Assembly (NCBI RefSeq): GCF_000265425.1
Contig: NC_018014.1
Location: 2,542,001 to 2,606,000, forward strand
Direction of reading: 5' to 3'
Source of the DNA: Terriglobus roseus DSM 18391
GTDB taxonomy: Bacteria; Acidobacteriota; Terriglobia; Terriglobales; Acidobacteriaceae
DNA: 64,000 bases
Part shown: positions 1 to 8,006 of the stretch, in pieces
How positions within the stretch are numbered: position 1 is the first letter of the stretch
Layout: the number at the start of each line of letters is the position of its first letter
Translations under genes and position numbers: made by a program
The notes under the pieces: model-generated
The model's input: the letters and a program-made list of their open reading frames with translations, nothing else
Database searches by the model: none
What the model was told of the DNA's origin: nothing

Positions 1-1
1 T

Positions 2-3000
2 GCATCGGGCGAAGCAGCCGTCGACCAGCCACAGATTGCAGCGGGTGCGGTCACTACCGAGACCGCCGAATCTGCAGGTGCCGGGGCAGTAGCTGCCCCT
101 GCCCCCGAACCCGCCACATCCGCAGTAATTCCGTCCGCACCATCGGCAGCCGGCGGAGGTGGTGCGATGGAGCAGCCCTCCGTTGCGGCCCCAACTGATG
201 CTGACGAGACAGCGACCGAAGCCAGCGCGGGAACCGATGCCCCGCAGGCACACGTCGCGGAAGACAGGGGCGGCGCTCCCGGTGCCGAAGGTCGCACAGA
301 GGCAGCAGAGGAGGCGGAGGCAGATCCATCACAGGCGCAGAACTCCAAAGCTGACACAGCATCCGTCACTGGCGAGCCCACGCCCGATGCCGTTCCTGCC
401 GGCCTTGCTCAGGAGACGGAAGCTACTTCGGGAACGGATGTTGACACTGCAAACGAAGGCGCTGTCGGGGCTTCTTCTGATGAGACCGAATCGGCATCCG
501 AAACCGCCTCAGCCCCAGCTGGAATCGCCCTTCCCTCCCTCTCTCAGACGGGAGCTCAGCCGGAAGTGGAGCAGCCGCAGGCGAAGCCATCGTCGCCTGA
601 GGAAGCGGCTGTCACTCAACCGACCGCGATGGGCAGCAATACGGCTCAGCAGATTGACCCCAATATCGACACGGGCGTGACCGCCGCTGCATCGGAGGCC
701 ACTGCCGGGGATGCGGCTTCAGAGTCTTCGGTCGAGGGCCACGTCGGTGACAACGGAGGTACGGTTCCCGGTGAAGGCATCGCTGCGCAGCCGGAAGTGG
801 GAGGACAGGGCTCGGCTCCCGGTACCATCCCACCGGGCCTGCTGGGTGAGTTCTCAGGCGAACCACCGCAGAACGATGCCGCTGCACCCGCGGGTGGTGG
901 AGGCGGTGGTGGCGCGGCCGTCCCGGAGCCTCCGCCGGAGCCCGACGCCGCCCAGAGCATTCCCTCCGCCGACCCCGTTGGTGCGATGGACGCCGTCGGT
1001 GGCATGCAGGTCGCCAGCGCTGCGCATGCGATGGGGGCAGCACAGGCGACAGTCGCCGCGGAGACCGGTCAGCAGCAGGCAGAGCTGGCGGCAGCGCCCC
1101 CGACGATTGAACGCCCTACGGGAGCACCGAGCGGCGCGGATGGTGTGGCTCCGGATAATGTCCCTGCTGTTCCTGCAGCCGCTGACCCGGCCGGAGTGGC
1201 AGCAGTTGCTGCGGGAGCTCCCATGGCGGTTGCTGCACCGCAGGCAGCGCCCGAGCCGGGTGCACCAGTGACCCAGGGAATCGCAAGACCCCAGGTGACC
1301 GGTACCAGCGAAGGCAAGATCACCGAATCAGATGCACGCCGGGTACAGCAGGCCGTCGGAGAGGTGCCAGTCACCGATGAGGCGCTGAATGTTGACGCGG
1401 GAGATGCGCCACCTCTGGCGCTGGAGGGTGATGCCGATCCCGCGCAGGTGCAAAACCAACAGACCGCACTGATGGACAGCGCAGCGACTAACGCGCAGCA
1501 GGGCGCGCAGGACGCTGCCGAACCGATGGGAGAGGACCATCTGTACCCTGCAGTGACACCGGGCACCATAGCCCCGGATGAAGCCGTAGCGGGTGTCGCC
1601 GCTGCAAGCGCCGGGCCAGAGCAGGACGCCGGCATGGGGGACATTGACATAGGTGTTGCCACGGTTGCCGAACAGGAGCACGGCGACGAAGTTCGCCAGC
1701 ATGCAACGTCCGCATCCGGCCAGCTCACGACGAAACGCGCGGACAAAGACAACGAGCAGCAGAAGGCCAACACAGACAGCCAGAAACAGGTTTCCGATGC
1801 GATTGACGCTAATGCGAAGCAGCAGGCGGATGAGCGTACAACCGCGCGCAAACAAGTGTTGGATCAGCGCAAAGATTGGACCGAAGGTCAGAAGGCGGCG
1901 GTTACAACAGCGCGAGATGATTCTGGCAAGGAACTGCAGGGTGCTCGCGGCGAAATTACATCCGAACAGACAAAGGCGCAGGACAAGGCCAACGAACACA
2001 TCGCCGAAGGCAACCGCAAGATCGTCACAGCACGCACCGACGGCGAGAACAAGGCTCGGGCCGAGCGCGAGAAAGCCAAGCGCGAGAGCGAAGATGATGG
2101 CGGCATCTTCGGCTGGATCGCCTCCAGTATCAGCAGTTTCTTTAACAAGCTGCTGGATGCAGTGCACGCCGTCTTCGACGCCGCGCGCAAACTCGTCAAG
2201 GTTGCGATCGAGGCAGCGCAGAAGTTGGCACACGCCGTCATCGACGCCGCACGCAAGGCCGTGGTGGGTCTCATCCAGGCAGCCGGTAAGGCACTCCTAG
2301 CCATTGGCGACAAGCTGCTCGCCGCCTTCCCTGCCCTGCACGACAAATTTCGTAAGGCCATTCACGGTCTGGTGGACGCCGCCGTCAAGGCCGTCAACAA
2401 GCTGGCCGATGCGCTGGACAAGGGTATCCGCGCCCTTCTAAACGGACTGATGAAGGCGCTCAACGCCATCCTCAGTGCCTACGAGGCCATCTACAGCGGC
2501 ATCATCAAGGCAGTCGCTGGCTTTGTGAAGGGCGTGCTCGACAAGGTGCGTGCGCTGATCGCGGCACTCGCCCAGTTCGCTGCGCTGGTAAAAGATATTG
2601 CACCCGCACCGGGCCAGTGGCTAAGCAATCTTGGCGCATCGATCATGGACGGCATCCGCAATCACTTGTGGACCGCTCTGAAGACCGCCTTCAAACAGTG
2701 GTTCAACGACACCATCGAAGGCATCATCGGCATGGGCCGAATGGTGCTGGACCTGTTGCGAAAGGGCGGCCTCTCGCTCAAGAAGATCGCTGGCTTTGTG
2801 TGGAGCGCCATCATCTCCGCCATTCCGGGTATCGTCATCCAGTTCCTGATCGAGAAGCTCATCGCGATGATCATCCCTGCAGCCGGCGCGGTGATGCTCG
2901 TCATCCAGGGACTGATCGCAGCATGGGGAGCCATTCAGCGCATCATCGCCGCCTTCCAGCTGTTCTTCACCTTCCTCAAGGCGGTCAAGGCGGGCGGCGC

Positions 3001-4582
3001 GGGCCCGCAGTTTGCCACGGCCCTTGCAGCCGGAGCCATCGCGCTCATCCAGTTCCTTGCAGGCTTCATCATGTCGCGCCTTGGCGGAGCAGCGAGCGGC
3101 GTTACCAGCAAACTCAAGGCTATCGCGCAAAAGATCGTCGCCTTCTTCAAGCGCGTCGGCAAGGCGATTGGAAAGGGACTGAAGGTCGTTGGCCGCGTCA
3201 TCGTGCGTGGCGTGAAGGCTGTCGGTCGCGTTGTCGTACGCGGCGCGAAAGCCGTTGGCAGAGTGGTCACCCGCGGTGCTCGTGCCGTGGCACGTGTAGC
3301 CACGCGTGCCGGGAAAGCTGTCGTACGAGTCTTGAGCAAGACGAAAATTGGCCGCGCAATCCTCCGCGCTGGCAGCAAGGTCGTTGGGAAGATTCGCACT
3401 GGTTATGGAAAGGCCAAAGACTGGCTCAAGAAGAAGCAGGAGCAATTCAAGGCGTGGCGGGAAAAACGAAAGAAGAACGCCGCGGAAAGGAAACAAAAGA
3501 GACTGGAGCATGCTGTAGCGGCCATCAAGCCGCCACTTGAGAGCATGCTGAAGCGCGGGGTCAGTGGCCTTTGGCTGAAGGCACGCCTGGGGTTCTGGTT
3601 GCTGCGTTATCGTCTGACTTCGCTGCGCGTTGCGGGCCGCGAGATCATCGCGAAGATCAACCCGGAAGCTCCCGTGACTGAAGTCGAAAAGGTTGGCATC
3701 GGCAAAGAGCTGCTCCCCATTCTGCGAGCCGCAGAAAGAAGGTTTGAGGAAGATTGGTATGCATCCAGGGCAGCGGATGACGCCGGAATGTCGAGCGCAA
3801 AGGAGGCTGACAATTACGTCCGCCCAAACGCAGAACTGGACGACATATTTAGCGCGCGGATGGCACGTACAGAGCGAGGAACGTCCTCAAGGCACGCACC
3901 GCTCTTCTTCCGGTCCACAGGTGTCACCATCCGAAGCAGGCGCGGGCCGTCTGCCTCGGATAGTCCGGCATTGCTTTCAGGCTTGATGGTTCCCCTCGGC
4001 AGGAAGTCCAGCTATAGCGCGATGCGAACGGAGTGGATAAAGACTGGTATGCCAACCATGGCTGCTCTTGCAGCTTCCCCGGAACATCGGACATTGCGCC
4101 TCTTTGAGCGAGCTCGTGGAGAGGGAATGCTTCCAGCAATGGACCTCGCCCAATCACTCGCAGAAGGAGGTCACGCCAACGCAGGCGACGTTACATACGG
4201 AGCGCTCGCGCCCATGGCTCCAGTGGGCGCAGCTCAAGCCGCGGAGGTGGATGCATTGAGAAAAGGCCTGCCGTTGAAGGTGGATCCCAAGGATCACAAG
4301 GGTTCTCCAGATCTACCTAAATACAACCGAAAGAAACTCGCAGGCGTTCGGGACGACAGTGCACGGCGCATCGCAAACATATTTCTCAGACTCCGCAGCG
4401 TAATCGAGTCTGGTCAATCACTTGAAACCACGCCGGGCAATGCCAGCTTCCCCGCGCTTGGAGAGGCTTTCAGCAAATGGCTGGAGGCGCACCGTAACCA
4501 GGACGTAATAGCAAAGTCAGGTGCTGCAGAGGTACTCTCCGCGGAGCTTGCCGTTTTCCTTAAGACCTACCGTGGTGGCTGA
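2..4582 (+). CDS. Giant Ala/Pro-rich helical eCIS-associated protein, candidate cargo (5' end outside window)
   Basis: The reading frame is open from base 2, so the start lies upstream; about 1526 residues are visible. The architecture in order is: a low-complexity Ala/Pro/Gly/Glu-rich part to about base 1700, including a run of Gly near base 900; a charged Gln/Lys/Glu/Asp coiled-coil-like stretch (1727-2095); a long amphipathic and hydrophobic helical region (2100-3110) with the conserved-looking segment IPAAGAVMLVIQGLIAAWG; a strongly cationic part (3120-3520) with 11-residue repeats; and a non-repetitive C-terminus (3520-4582) that I do not recognise. From memory, similar helical regions occur in large proteins encoded in eCIS loci beside DUF4157 domains. 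It precedes the tube-adaptor gene by 28 bases. By inference it is cargo with a membrane-active middle and a variable end; a tape-measure role is the alternative. No catalytic motif was seen. Confidence 0.55.
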   Translation, partial: ASGEAAVDQPQIAAGAVTTETAESAGAGAVAAPAPEPATSAVIPSAPSAAGGGGAMEQPSVAAPTDADETATEASAGTDAPQAHVAEDRGGAPGAEGRTEAAEEAEADPSQAQNSKADTASVTGEPTPDAVPAGLAQETEATSGTDVDTANEGAVGASSDETESASETASAPAGIALPSLSQTGAQPEVEQPQAKPSSPEEAAVTQPTAMGSNTAQQIDPNIDTGVTAAASEATAGDAASESSVEGHVGDNGGTVPGEGIAAQPEVGGQGSAPGTIPPGLLGEFSGEPPQNDAAAPAGGGGGGGAAVPEPPPEPDAAQSIPSADPVGAMDAVGGMQVASAAHAMGAAQATVAAETGQQQAELAAAPPTIERPTGAPSGADGVAPDNVPAVPAAADPAGVAAVAAGAPMAVAAPQAAPEPGAPVTQGIARPQVTGTSEGKITESDARRVQQAVGEVPVTDEALNVDAGDAPPLALEGDADPAQVQNQQTALMDSAATNAQQGAQDAAEPMGEDHLYPAVTPGTIAPDEAVAGVAAASAGPEQDAGMGDIDIGVATVAEQEHGDEVRQHATSASGQLTTKRADKDNEQQKANTDSQKQVSDAIDANAKQQADERTTARKQVLDQRKDWTEGQKAAVTTARDDSGKELQGARGEITSEQTKAQDKANEHIAEGNRKIVTARTDGENKARAEREKAKRESEDDGGIFGWIASSISSFFNKLLDAVHAVFDAARKLVKVAIEAAQKLAHAVIDAARKAVVGLIQAAGKALLAIGDKLLAAFPALHDKFRKAIHGLVDAAVKAVNKLADALDKGIRALLNGLMKALNAILSAYEAIYSGIIKAVAGFVKGVLDKVRALIAALAQFAALVKDIAPAPGQWLSNLGASIMDGIRNHLWTALKTAFKQWFNDTIEGIIGMGRMVLDLLRKGGLSLKKIAGFVWSAIISAIPGIVIQFLIEKLIAMIIPAAGAVMLVIQGLIAAWGAIQRIIAAFQLFFTFLKAVKAGGAGPQFATALAAGAIALIQFLAGFIMSRLGGAASGVTSKLKAIAQKIVAFFKRVGKAIGKGLKVVGRVIVRGVKAVGRVVVRGAKAVGRVVTRGARAVARVATRAGKAVVRVLSKTKIGRAILRAGSKVVGKIRTGYGKAKDWLKKKQEQFKAWREKRKKNAAERKQKRLEHAVAAIKPPLESMLKRGVSGLWLKARLGFWLLRYRLTSLRVAGREIIAKINPEAPVTEVEKVGIGKELLPILRAAERRFEEDWYASRAADDAGMSSAKEADNYVRPNAELDDIFSARMARTERGTSSRHAPLFFRSTGVTIRSRRGPSASDSPALLSGLMVPLGRKSSYSAMRTEWIKTGMPTMAALAASPEHRTLRLFERARGEGMLPAMDLAQSLAEGGHANAGDVTYGALAPMAPVGAAQAAEVDALRKGLPLKVDPKDHKGSPDLPKYNRKKLAGVRDDSARRIANIFLRLRSVIESGQSLETTPGNASFPALGEAFSKWLEAHRNQDVIAKSGAAEVLSAELAVFLKTYRGG
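3185..3349 (+). repeat. Five tandem 33-base units encoding a cationic 11-residue repeat
   Basis: Inside the giant protein, five consecutive units read VVGRVIVRGVK, AVGRVVVRGAK, AVGRVVTRGAR, AVARVATRAGK and AVVRVLSKTKI. The first three are nearly identical and the last two degenerate. Arg/Lys recur every three to four positions among Val/Ala, giving a basic amphipathic helix that could contact membranes or nucleic acid. Confidence 0.75.
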
Positions 4583-4610
4583 CACCACTGTATTGAAAGG
4601 CAACATTGCG

Positions 4611-5249
4611 ATGAGCACACCCGTATCACCACGCACATTACGCGCTGGTCTCGTGCTCGCCGACCCCAACTCCGGGTCGACGCAGCAGGTTATCGTGCTG
4701 CAGTACAGTCCGGAGTCCCTCAGCCGCTCCCTCCAGCCGCAGGCCGTCGGTGCCGAGTCAGGCGATCGCGTGGACGCCCTGCGCCTCAAGGCTCCGCCCG
4801 TCGAAACCTACAAGATCGACGCCGAGCTCGACGCAACCGATCAGATGGCAACAGCAGCCGGTGCACCCAATGGCCTCCTGCCGCAGCTTGCAGCGCTTGA
4901 GATGCTCGTCACTCCCTCCGTCTCCACCTTGCGTTCCAACCAGGCTCTCGCCATGGCCGGCACGTTGGAGATCGTTCCCGTGATGATGCCACTCACACTG
5001 TTTGTCTGGGGTCGTAACCGTATCCTGCCGGTTCGCATTACAGAGTACAGCGTGACAGAGGATGCCTTCGATCCGCAGTTAAATCCAATTCGTGCCCGCG
5101 TCAGCCTGAGCCTGCGCGTGCTGAATGTGAACGACCTTGTGCCAGGCAGCCGAGGGTCCGAACTTTACCTTGCGCATCAGTCGCAGATGGAAGCTCTGGC
5201 GCGCAAGTTTGCCTATGGCAGCGCAGCCGATGTGGGGCTGACCCGATGA
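4611..5249 (+). CDS. eCIS tube-adaptor protein (N-terminal half of Afp7/PVC7 type)
   Basis: The 212-residue protein begins MSTPVSPRTLRAGLVLADP and contains the VLQYSPESLSRSLQP type of motif that I associate with the CIS tube/adaptor family, which links the inner tube to the spike hub. In Afp and PVC particles this part is usually fused to a LysM domain; here the LysM is a separate downstream gene. I chose ATG 4611 because AAAGG lies 10 bases upstream and the family homology starts there; the frame is open further 5'. No signal peptide or membrane segment is visible, as expected for a cytoplasmically assembled particle. Confidence 0.75.
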   Translation: MSTPVSPRTLRAGLVLADPNSGSTQQVIVLQYSPESLSRSLQPQAVGAESGDRVDALRLKAPPVETYKIDAELDATDQMATAAGAPNGLLPQLAALEMLVTPSVSTLRSNQALAMAGTLEIVPVMMPLTLFVWGRNRILPVRITEYSVTEDAFDPQLNPIRARVSLSLRVLNVNDLVPGSRGSELYLAHQSQMEALARKFAYGSAADVGLTR

Positions 5250-5295
5250 TCGCCAACCTGATTCGTATCCCTGATTCCTTTACGAGGAGGACCCT

Positions 5296-5619
5296 ATGAA
5301 GAACCCGCTGCCAGCCAACAGTCGCTACTCCGCGGTGGAGGCTACACAGACCGTGCTGCCCGACGGACGGAACGTCGCTTTTCTGCGCCGCCGTTTTATC
5401 CCGCACCCATCGCAGTTCGCAACGCTGCAACAGCACACGGTGCGACAGAGCGAACGACTCGATCAAATTGCGGCTCAGTATCTGGGCGACCCGGAGATGT
5501 TCTGGCAGATTGCGGATGCCAACCTTGCCTTCGATCCTGCGGACCTGACCGCAACACCTGGAACAAACCTGCGCATCACCCTGCCCGCCGGCCTTCCCGG
5601 TGGGCCTGCGGACGACTGA
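5296..5619 (+). CDS. Small LysM-domain eCIS hub/adaptor protein
   Basis: The 107-residue protein has a LysM-like core around residues 45-95 (QHTVRQSERLDQIAAQYLGD, then FWQIADANLAFDPADL, ending LRITLPAG). LysM modules in injection systems and phages sit at the tube-baseplate junction and need not bind peptidoglycan. A strong GGAGG lies 5 bases before ATG 5296. It is 46 bases downstream of the adaptor gene, so together they look like a split Afp7. Confidence 0.8.
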   Translation: MKNPLPANSRYSAVEATQTVLPDGRNVAFLRRRFIPHPSQFATLQQHTVRQSERLDQIAAQYLGDPEMFWQIADANLAFDPADLTATPGTNLRITLPAGLPGGPADD

Positions 5620-5635
5620 GGAGACGGTAGACAGC

Positions 5636-6764
5636 ATGCAGCAGATCTTCTTCACGTTGCTGATTGGCCCCATGGTGCCCGTGCCCGCGCCGGCGGCGGT
5701 GTCGAACGCGCTGCAGAGCGCGCAGGTCACCGTCGCCAGCGGCCAGCGCAGCGGCTTCCAGTTGCTCTTTAACGTGGCGACAAACAGCCTGTTGAACACA
5801 ACGCTTCTTCCTGCGGGCCTGTTCGATCCCGGCATCCGCGTGATCCTTATGGCTATCGTCAACGGAATTCCAAACGTGCTGATGGATGGCATCGTCATGC
5901 GCCAGGAATTTGCTCCGTCAAACCAGCCGGGACAGAGCACACTCACGGTCACGGGTGAAGATGTGAGCGTCATGATGGGGCTGATTGATCTGAAAGGCAT
6001 TCCCTATCCTGCGATGTCGGTCGAATTGCGAGTCGCCGCAATCCTGGCGAAGTACGCAATTTACGGTCTTGTTCCGCTGATCATTCCCTCTCTGTTTCCC
6101 GATCTCAACTTGCCAATGAAGTCCATCGCCTTCCAGAAGGGCACGGACCTTGACTACATCAATCAACTTGCCAAGGAGAACGGCTATGTCTTCTACCTCG
6201 AGTCCAGGCCCCGCGCCGGGTGTGAATCTGGCTTATTTCGGTCCAGAGATTCGCATCGGCGTGCCGCAGCCTGCACTCAACATCAACATGGACGCAGCAA
6301 CCAACGTGGAATCTCTGAGCTTCAGCCTCGACGGTTCCACGCGCGAACAATTGGCCGTCCTCATTCAGGAACCATTCACCAAGTTGAATATTCCTGTTCC
6401 GATTCCCTCTCTAAGCCCTTACGCTCCACCGCTGGCGGCGAAGTCTGCGCCGGCGTTGCACCTGAAGTTTCTGGAAGGCGCAGCAAAATTGGATCCTCTG
6501 AAGGCCATGATCCAGGGCATCGGCAAAGCCACGGAGGCCAATGACGCTATTACCGCAAGCGGCTCCCTTGATGTACTGCGTTACGGACGCGTACTTGGTG
6601 CGCGGCAACTGGTGGGTGTCCGTGGCAGTGGACCTGCGTATGACGGCCTTTACTTCGTAAAGAGCGTGACGCATAACCTCAACCCTCGCAAGCGCGAGTA
6701 CAAACAGAGTTTTAACTTGGCTCGGAACGGGCTGATCAGCCTGACGCCTCGAGTGGTGCCATAG
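5636..6764 (+). CDS. gpD/VgrG-like baseplate hub protein (Afp8 type), interrupted by a +1 frameshift
   Basis: The N-terminal part (5636 to about 6200) reads MQQIFFTLLIGPMVPVPAPA and continues to the family motif NGYVFYLE. The expected continuation, PGPAPGVNLAYFGPEIR, is in the +1 frame and runs to the stop at 6764, ending with the typical LNPRKREYKQSFNLARNGL. Skipping one base near 6203 restores a protein of about 375 residues of normal gpD/late-control D type. The family forms the trimeric hub under the spike. The zero frame stays open to 6544 but encodes unrelated sequence. The gene is disrupted as read; neighbours are intact. A sequencing indel, a true mutation or recoding are all possible. 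Confidence 0.75.
6194..6211 (+). other. +1 frameshift site A in the hub gene
   Basis: In the zero frame the codons are TAC CTC GAG TCC AGG CCC. Sense resumes as CCA GGC CCC in the +1 frame. The 18-base string closely resembles the frameshift site at 14874-14891: same codon phase, TACCTCG at the start and CAGGC six codon positions on. Confidence 0.6.
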
Positions 6765-6767
6765 ACG

Positions 6768-7289
6768 ATGAGCATGGACGAAACAACGCGTTACTACGGC
6801 AAGTACCGGGGCACGGTGGTGAACAACGTGGACCCGATGAAGACCGGACGCCTGATGGTGCAGGTGCCGGACGTGTACGGCATTGTGCCGTCAACGTGGG
6901 CCATGCCGTGTGTGCCTGCAAGCGGCATTCAAAACGGCATGTTGTGGTTACCCGCGATCGGTGCCGGCGTATGGGTGGAATTTGAGCAGGGCAACCCCGA
7001 CTATCCCATCTGGGTTGGCGGCTGGTGGGGCTCTGCAGCGGAGGTGCCTGCGCTGACGCAACTCGCACCACCTGCAGTCTCCTGTATGGCCATGCAGACC
7101 ACGCTGCAGAACGGCATCGTGCTGAGCGATGTGCCTGGCCCAACCGGCGGCATCATGCTCAAAAGCACGCTGGGCGCGAGCATCATCGTAAACGACACGG
7201 GAATTTACATACAGAACGGAAAGGGCGCGAGCATCACGTTGATCGGACCATCGGTCACCGTGAACACGGGCGCGCTGGTGGTGACTTAA
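6768..7289 (+). CDS. gpV-like baseplate spike protein with gp5 OB-fold
   Basis: The 173-residue protein has the N-terminal OB-fold signature of phage baseplate assembly protein V / VgrG gp5 (KYRGTVVNNVDPMKTGRLMV, then LPAIGAGVWVEFEQGNPDYP and IWVGGWWG), followed by a short beta-rich spike tail. In Afp8/PVC8 this module is fused to the hub; here it is separate and starts 3 bases after the hub stop. The stop TAA overlaps the start of the PAAR-like gene by one base, so translation is probably coupled. Confidence 0.85.
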   Translation: MSMDETTRYYGKYRGTVVNNVDPMKTGRLMVQVPDVYGIVPSTWAMPCVPASGIQNGMLWLPAIGAGVWVEFEQGNPDYPIWVGGWWGSAAEVPALTQLAPPAVSCMAMQTTLQNGIVLSDVPGPTGGIMLKSTLGASIIVNDTGIYIQNGKGASITLIGPSVTVNTGALVVT

Positions 7290-7627
7290 TGCCGGGACCT
7301 CTATTCCATGTAGGAGCCATCGCCATTTGCGCGCATGGCACGGGCGTCGTCAACGTGATCTCGTCGAACACGCGCGTCCTCGTCAGCGGCATGCCGGTCG
7401 CCACAGTGACCGATCAGGCCATGATCGCGGGTTGTCTGTTTCTCGCAACATCGCCCACGCCGCAACCATGTCTGCGTGTACAGTGGGTGACGCCTGCGGC
7501 GCGTGTGTTGATCAACGGTCAACCGGCGTTACTGCAGACCTCGGTCGGATTAGGACTTGGCCCCACTCAGGCTCCTCAAGGACCCATCAACATCGTGTCC
7601 ACACAACCGCGGGTAATCGGCACGTAG
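7289..7627 (+). CDS. PAAR-like spike-tip protein (Afp10 type)
   Basis: The 112-residue protein begins MPGPLFHVGAIAICAHGTG and has the Gly/Pro/Val-rich, short-strand pattern of PAAR-like tips, including VLVSGMPVATVTDQ and VLINGQPALLQTS. His7, Cys14 and His16 with later Cys residues could bind the metal that stiffens the tip. Start ATG 7289 overlaps the preceding stop (TAATG). It would sharpen the spike encoded immediately upstream. Confidence 0.75.
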   Translation: MPGPLFHVGAIAICAHGTGVVNVISSNTRVLVSGMPVATVTDQAMIAGCLFLATSPTPQPCLRVQWVTPAARVLINGQPALLQTSVGLGLGPTQAPQGPINIVSTQPRVIGT

Positions 7628-7646
7628 AACGCCACGGGGAACTGCT

Positions 7647-8006
7647 ATGCAGCATGTTCGATTTCCAATCCGTATCGATGGCCGGGGCCGTACCAGCACT
7701 GGCACTTACGAGCAGCATGTGGAAGACATGCTGGAACAGTTGCTCTTTACGCATGCGGGGGAACGCGTGAACCGGCCTGACTTTGGCGGCGGCCTGCTGC
7801 AGATGGTCTTCGCTCCCGGCGGCGACCAGCTCTCCGCAGCCACGCAGTTCATGGTCGCAGGCTCCATCCAGCAATGGCTGGGCGATCTGTTGCAGGTGGA
7901 AAGCGTCGATGTCTCTCAGACCGATAGCACCCTCTCTGTGTCCGTCTCCTACACGCTGCGTAAAACACAACAGCAGAAGACCTCCACGTTTACGAGGAGC
8001 AACTGA
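7647..8006 (+). CDS. GPW/gp25-family baseplate wedge protein (Afp9 type)
   Basis: The 119-residue protein carries the gp25 hallmarks: an N-terminal strand region, EDMLEQLLFTHAGERVNRPDFG around residues 25-48, and a C-terminal strand pair. The EQLLFT.GER.N.PDFG motif is characteristic of the family, which joins the sheath to the baseplate wedges. Its stop overlaps the next start by one base. Confidence 0.9.
   Translation: MQHVRFPIRIDGRGRTSTGTYEQHVEDMLEQLLFTHAGERVNRPDFGGGLLQMVFAPGGDQLSAATQFMVAGSIQQWLGDLLQVESVDVSQTDSTLSVSVSYTLRKTQQQKTSTFTRSN

Noticed and set aside
6150..6764. Separate gene starting at 6150 in the +1 frame of the hub gene
   Set aside because: Its first residues are out-of-frame hub sequence with no ribosome site; the true sense begins mid-frame, so it is the 3' part of the hub gene.
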